Assembly (NCBI GenBank): GCA_007124075.1
Contig: SLFV01000164.1
Coordinates: 1-5,502 of the forward strand
Source of the DNA: Roseimaritima sp.
Lineage (GTDB): Bacteria; Planctomycetota; Planctomycetia; Pirellulales; Pirellulaceae
DNA length: 5,502 nt
Reading direction: 5' to 3'
Part shown: piece after piece, positions 4,452-5,502 of the stretch
Layout of the letters: each line of letters starts with the position of its first letter
How positions within the stretch are numbered: position 1 is the first letter of the stretch
Program-made: the position numbers and the translations under genes
The notes under the pieces: model-generated
Database searches by the model: none
Told to the model about the DNA's origin: nothing
Seen by the model: the letters and a program-made list of their open reading frames with translations, nothing else

Positions 4452-5502
4452 ATGGCGATACGCCGCATCGGACAAATTCTGGTCGACCTTGGCTTCCTAA
4501 CGGATGACCAATTGGAAGCTGTCTTGGAGGAACAGCATCAGCAGCAGGGTGCCTTGTTCGGCAAAGTGGCCGAAGAGATGGGCTTGATTACCGACGAACA
4601 GTTGGTGGTGGCGCTGGCAGAGCAGATGCGGATGCAGACCATTTCGCTAAGCGAAGTGACGCTGAAGCCGGAACTGCTGGGAAAAATCACCGAGACGATG
4701 GCGCAGTTGTATCGTGTTGTTCCGATTGCGTTTGAAGGCAACACCCTGACGCTGGCGACCTGCGATCCACAAAATCTGAACATCCAAGACGAACTGCGGA
4801 CCTTTCTGGGGCATGAAATTCGGTTGGTGGTCACCACGGAGCGGGAGGTGACGGCTGCGATCACGCGGCATTACGACAGCGAATCGGAAAGTGTGGAGAA
4901 GCTGGTTGCTGACCTGTCCGCGGACGAGGAACTGAAAGCCGCCGTCGAGGCTTTGGAATCGGACAAGTTCAGCTTGACCGATGCCGAGGCGTTGGCGGAT
5001 TCGGCACCGGTCAGGAAATTGCTGAACATGGTGTTGCTGTTGGCGATCAAGGATCAAGCCAGCGATGTCCATTTCGAACCGTTCGAGGACGAATTCCGGA
5101 TTCGGATCAAGGCCGAAGGGGTGCTGTATGAGATGGTTCCGCCGCCACGGCATCTGGCGTTTGCAATCACCACACGCATCAAGGTGATGGCCAACTTGGA
5201 TATCGCGGAGCGACGGATGCCGCAGGATGGACGGATTGAATTGACCTTGGGCGGGCACCCGGTCGATTTGCGGGTCAGCGTGCTGCCGACCATTTTTGGC
5301 GAAAGCGTCGTGATGCGGATTCTGGACCGTTCGGTGGTGAACTTGAGTCTGGAAAACGTCGGTATGGATGATTGGACGTTGGATAAATTCCGCAAGACGA
5401 TCGATCGCCCCAACGGGATCATTCTGGTGACCGGGCCCACGGGCAGCGGCAAAACCACCACGCTTTACTCCGCGCTGACGGAACTGAACGACCCGGAAGA
5501 TA
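4452..5502 (+). CDS. pilB: Second PilB/GspE-type ATPase with canonical MshEN c-di-GMP motif, 3' end cut off
   Basis: The frame is open from the ATG at 4452 to the window end: 350 complete codons of an expected 560-580. Domains seen: MshEN, about 1-140; a charged linker, about 150-190; an N2/PAS-like domain with A203-SDVHFEPFEDEFRIRI; and the start of the RecA-like core with Walker A G328-PTGSGK334-TTT. Asp box, Walker B, His box and zinc site lie beyond the window. Residues 5-28 match the MshEN nucleotide motif (RLGxxLxxxGxxxxxxLxxxLxxQ) at every key position except Ile for Leu at position 6. Residues 35-58 match in their Gly, Leu and Gln positions but have Leu in place of Arg. Binding of c-di-GMP is therefore likely, as known for MshE and some PilB/GspE proteins. 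It follows pilT by 5 bp and is probably in the same operon. It is clearly a diverged paralog of the first pilB, not a recent copy. A GspE assignment is equally possible. Confidence 0.93.
   Translation, partial: MAIRRIGQILVDLGFLTDDQLEAVLEEQHQQQGALFGKVAEEMGLITDEQLVVALAEQMRMQTISLSEVTLKPELLGKITETMAQLYRVVPIAFEGNTLTLATCDPQNLNIQDELRTFLGHEIRLVVTTEREVTAAITRHYDSESESVEKLVADLSADEELKAAVEALESDKFSLTDAEALADSAPVRKLLNMVLLLAIKDQASDVHFEPFEDEFRIRIKAEGVLYEMVPPPRHLAFAITTRIKVMANLDIAERRMPQDGRIELTLGGHPVDLRVSVLPTIFGESVVMRILDRSVVNLSLENVGMDDWTLDKFRKTIDRPNGIILVTGPTGSGKTTTLYSALTELNDPED

Noticed and set aside
1..5502. Search for tRNA, rRNA, CRISPR arrays, insertion sequences and attachment sites
   Set aside because: No cloverleaf-like pattern, regularly spaced repeats, transposase motif or terminal inverted repeats were recognised on either strand.

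Overview
The window looks like a chromosomal segment of a planctomycete, probably Pirellulaceae. The grounds are a GC content that looks moderately high (mid-50s by eye), weak or absent Shine-Dalgarno sites, a small CxxC zinc-ribbon protein with a following hydrophobic segment, and GspE/PilB-type ATPases set next to PilT without other pilus genes. The lineage is an inference; the families are read directly from motifs.

Left part (1-736, minus strand): two small genes in one direction. The upstream one (377-736) is a complete DUF971 / GBBH-like N-terminal domain protein with the CxCxxC plus His zinc site. The downstream one (1-321) is the N-terminal part of a zinc-ribbon protein that runs off the window. 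A good sigma70-like promoter (812-839, minus strand) can serve both. A run of nine C lies at codons 5-7 of the DUF971 gene.

The divergent intergenic region (737-1013, 277 bp) separates these from a plus-strand block of secretion/type IV pilus motor ATPases. In order these are a complete PilB/GspE-type ATPase (1014-2768, 584 aa), a 574-bp gap, a complete PilT retraction-type ATPase (3343-4446, 367 aa), and, 5 bp later, a second PilB/GspE-type ATPase (4452 to the window end, 350 complete codons visible). The gap has a C-rich tract, a strong hairpin just after the first pilB, further small hairpins, a sigma70-like promoter (3135-3163) and a leader with a GC hairpin before pilT. The first pilB therefore seems to be its own transcription unit, while pilT and the second pilB are probably co-transcribed.

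How they would work together: PilB-type hexamers power pilus extension or pseudopilus assembly at the inner-membrane platform, and PilT powers retraction. Two PilB-like motors flank one PilT. The two differ in the N-terminal MshEN domain: the second copy keeps a near-perfect c-di-GMP-binding signature, while the first has lost the signature Arg and Gln positions in both half-motifs. This suggests one c-di-GMP-responsive motor and one insensitive motor and is the most interesting signal here. No mobile element, CRISPR array, tRNA or rRNA gene was recognised.
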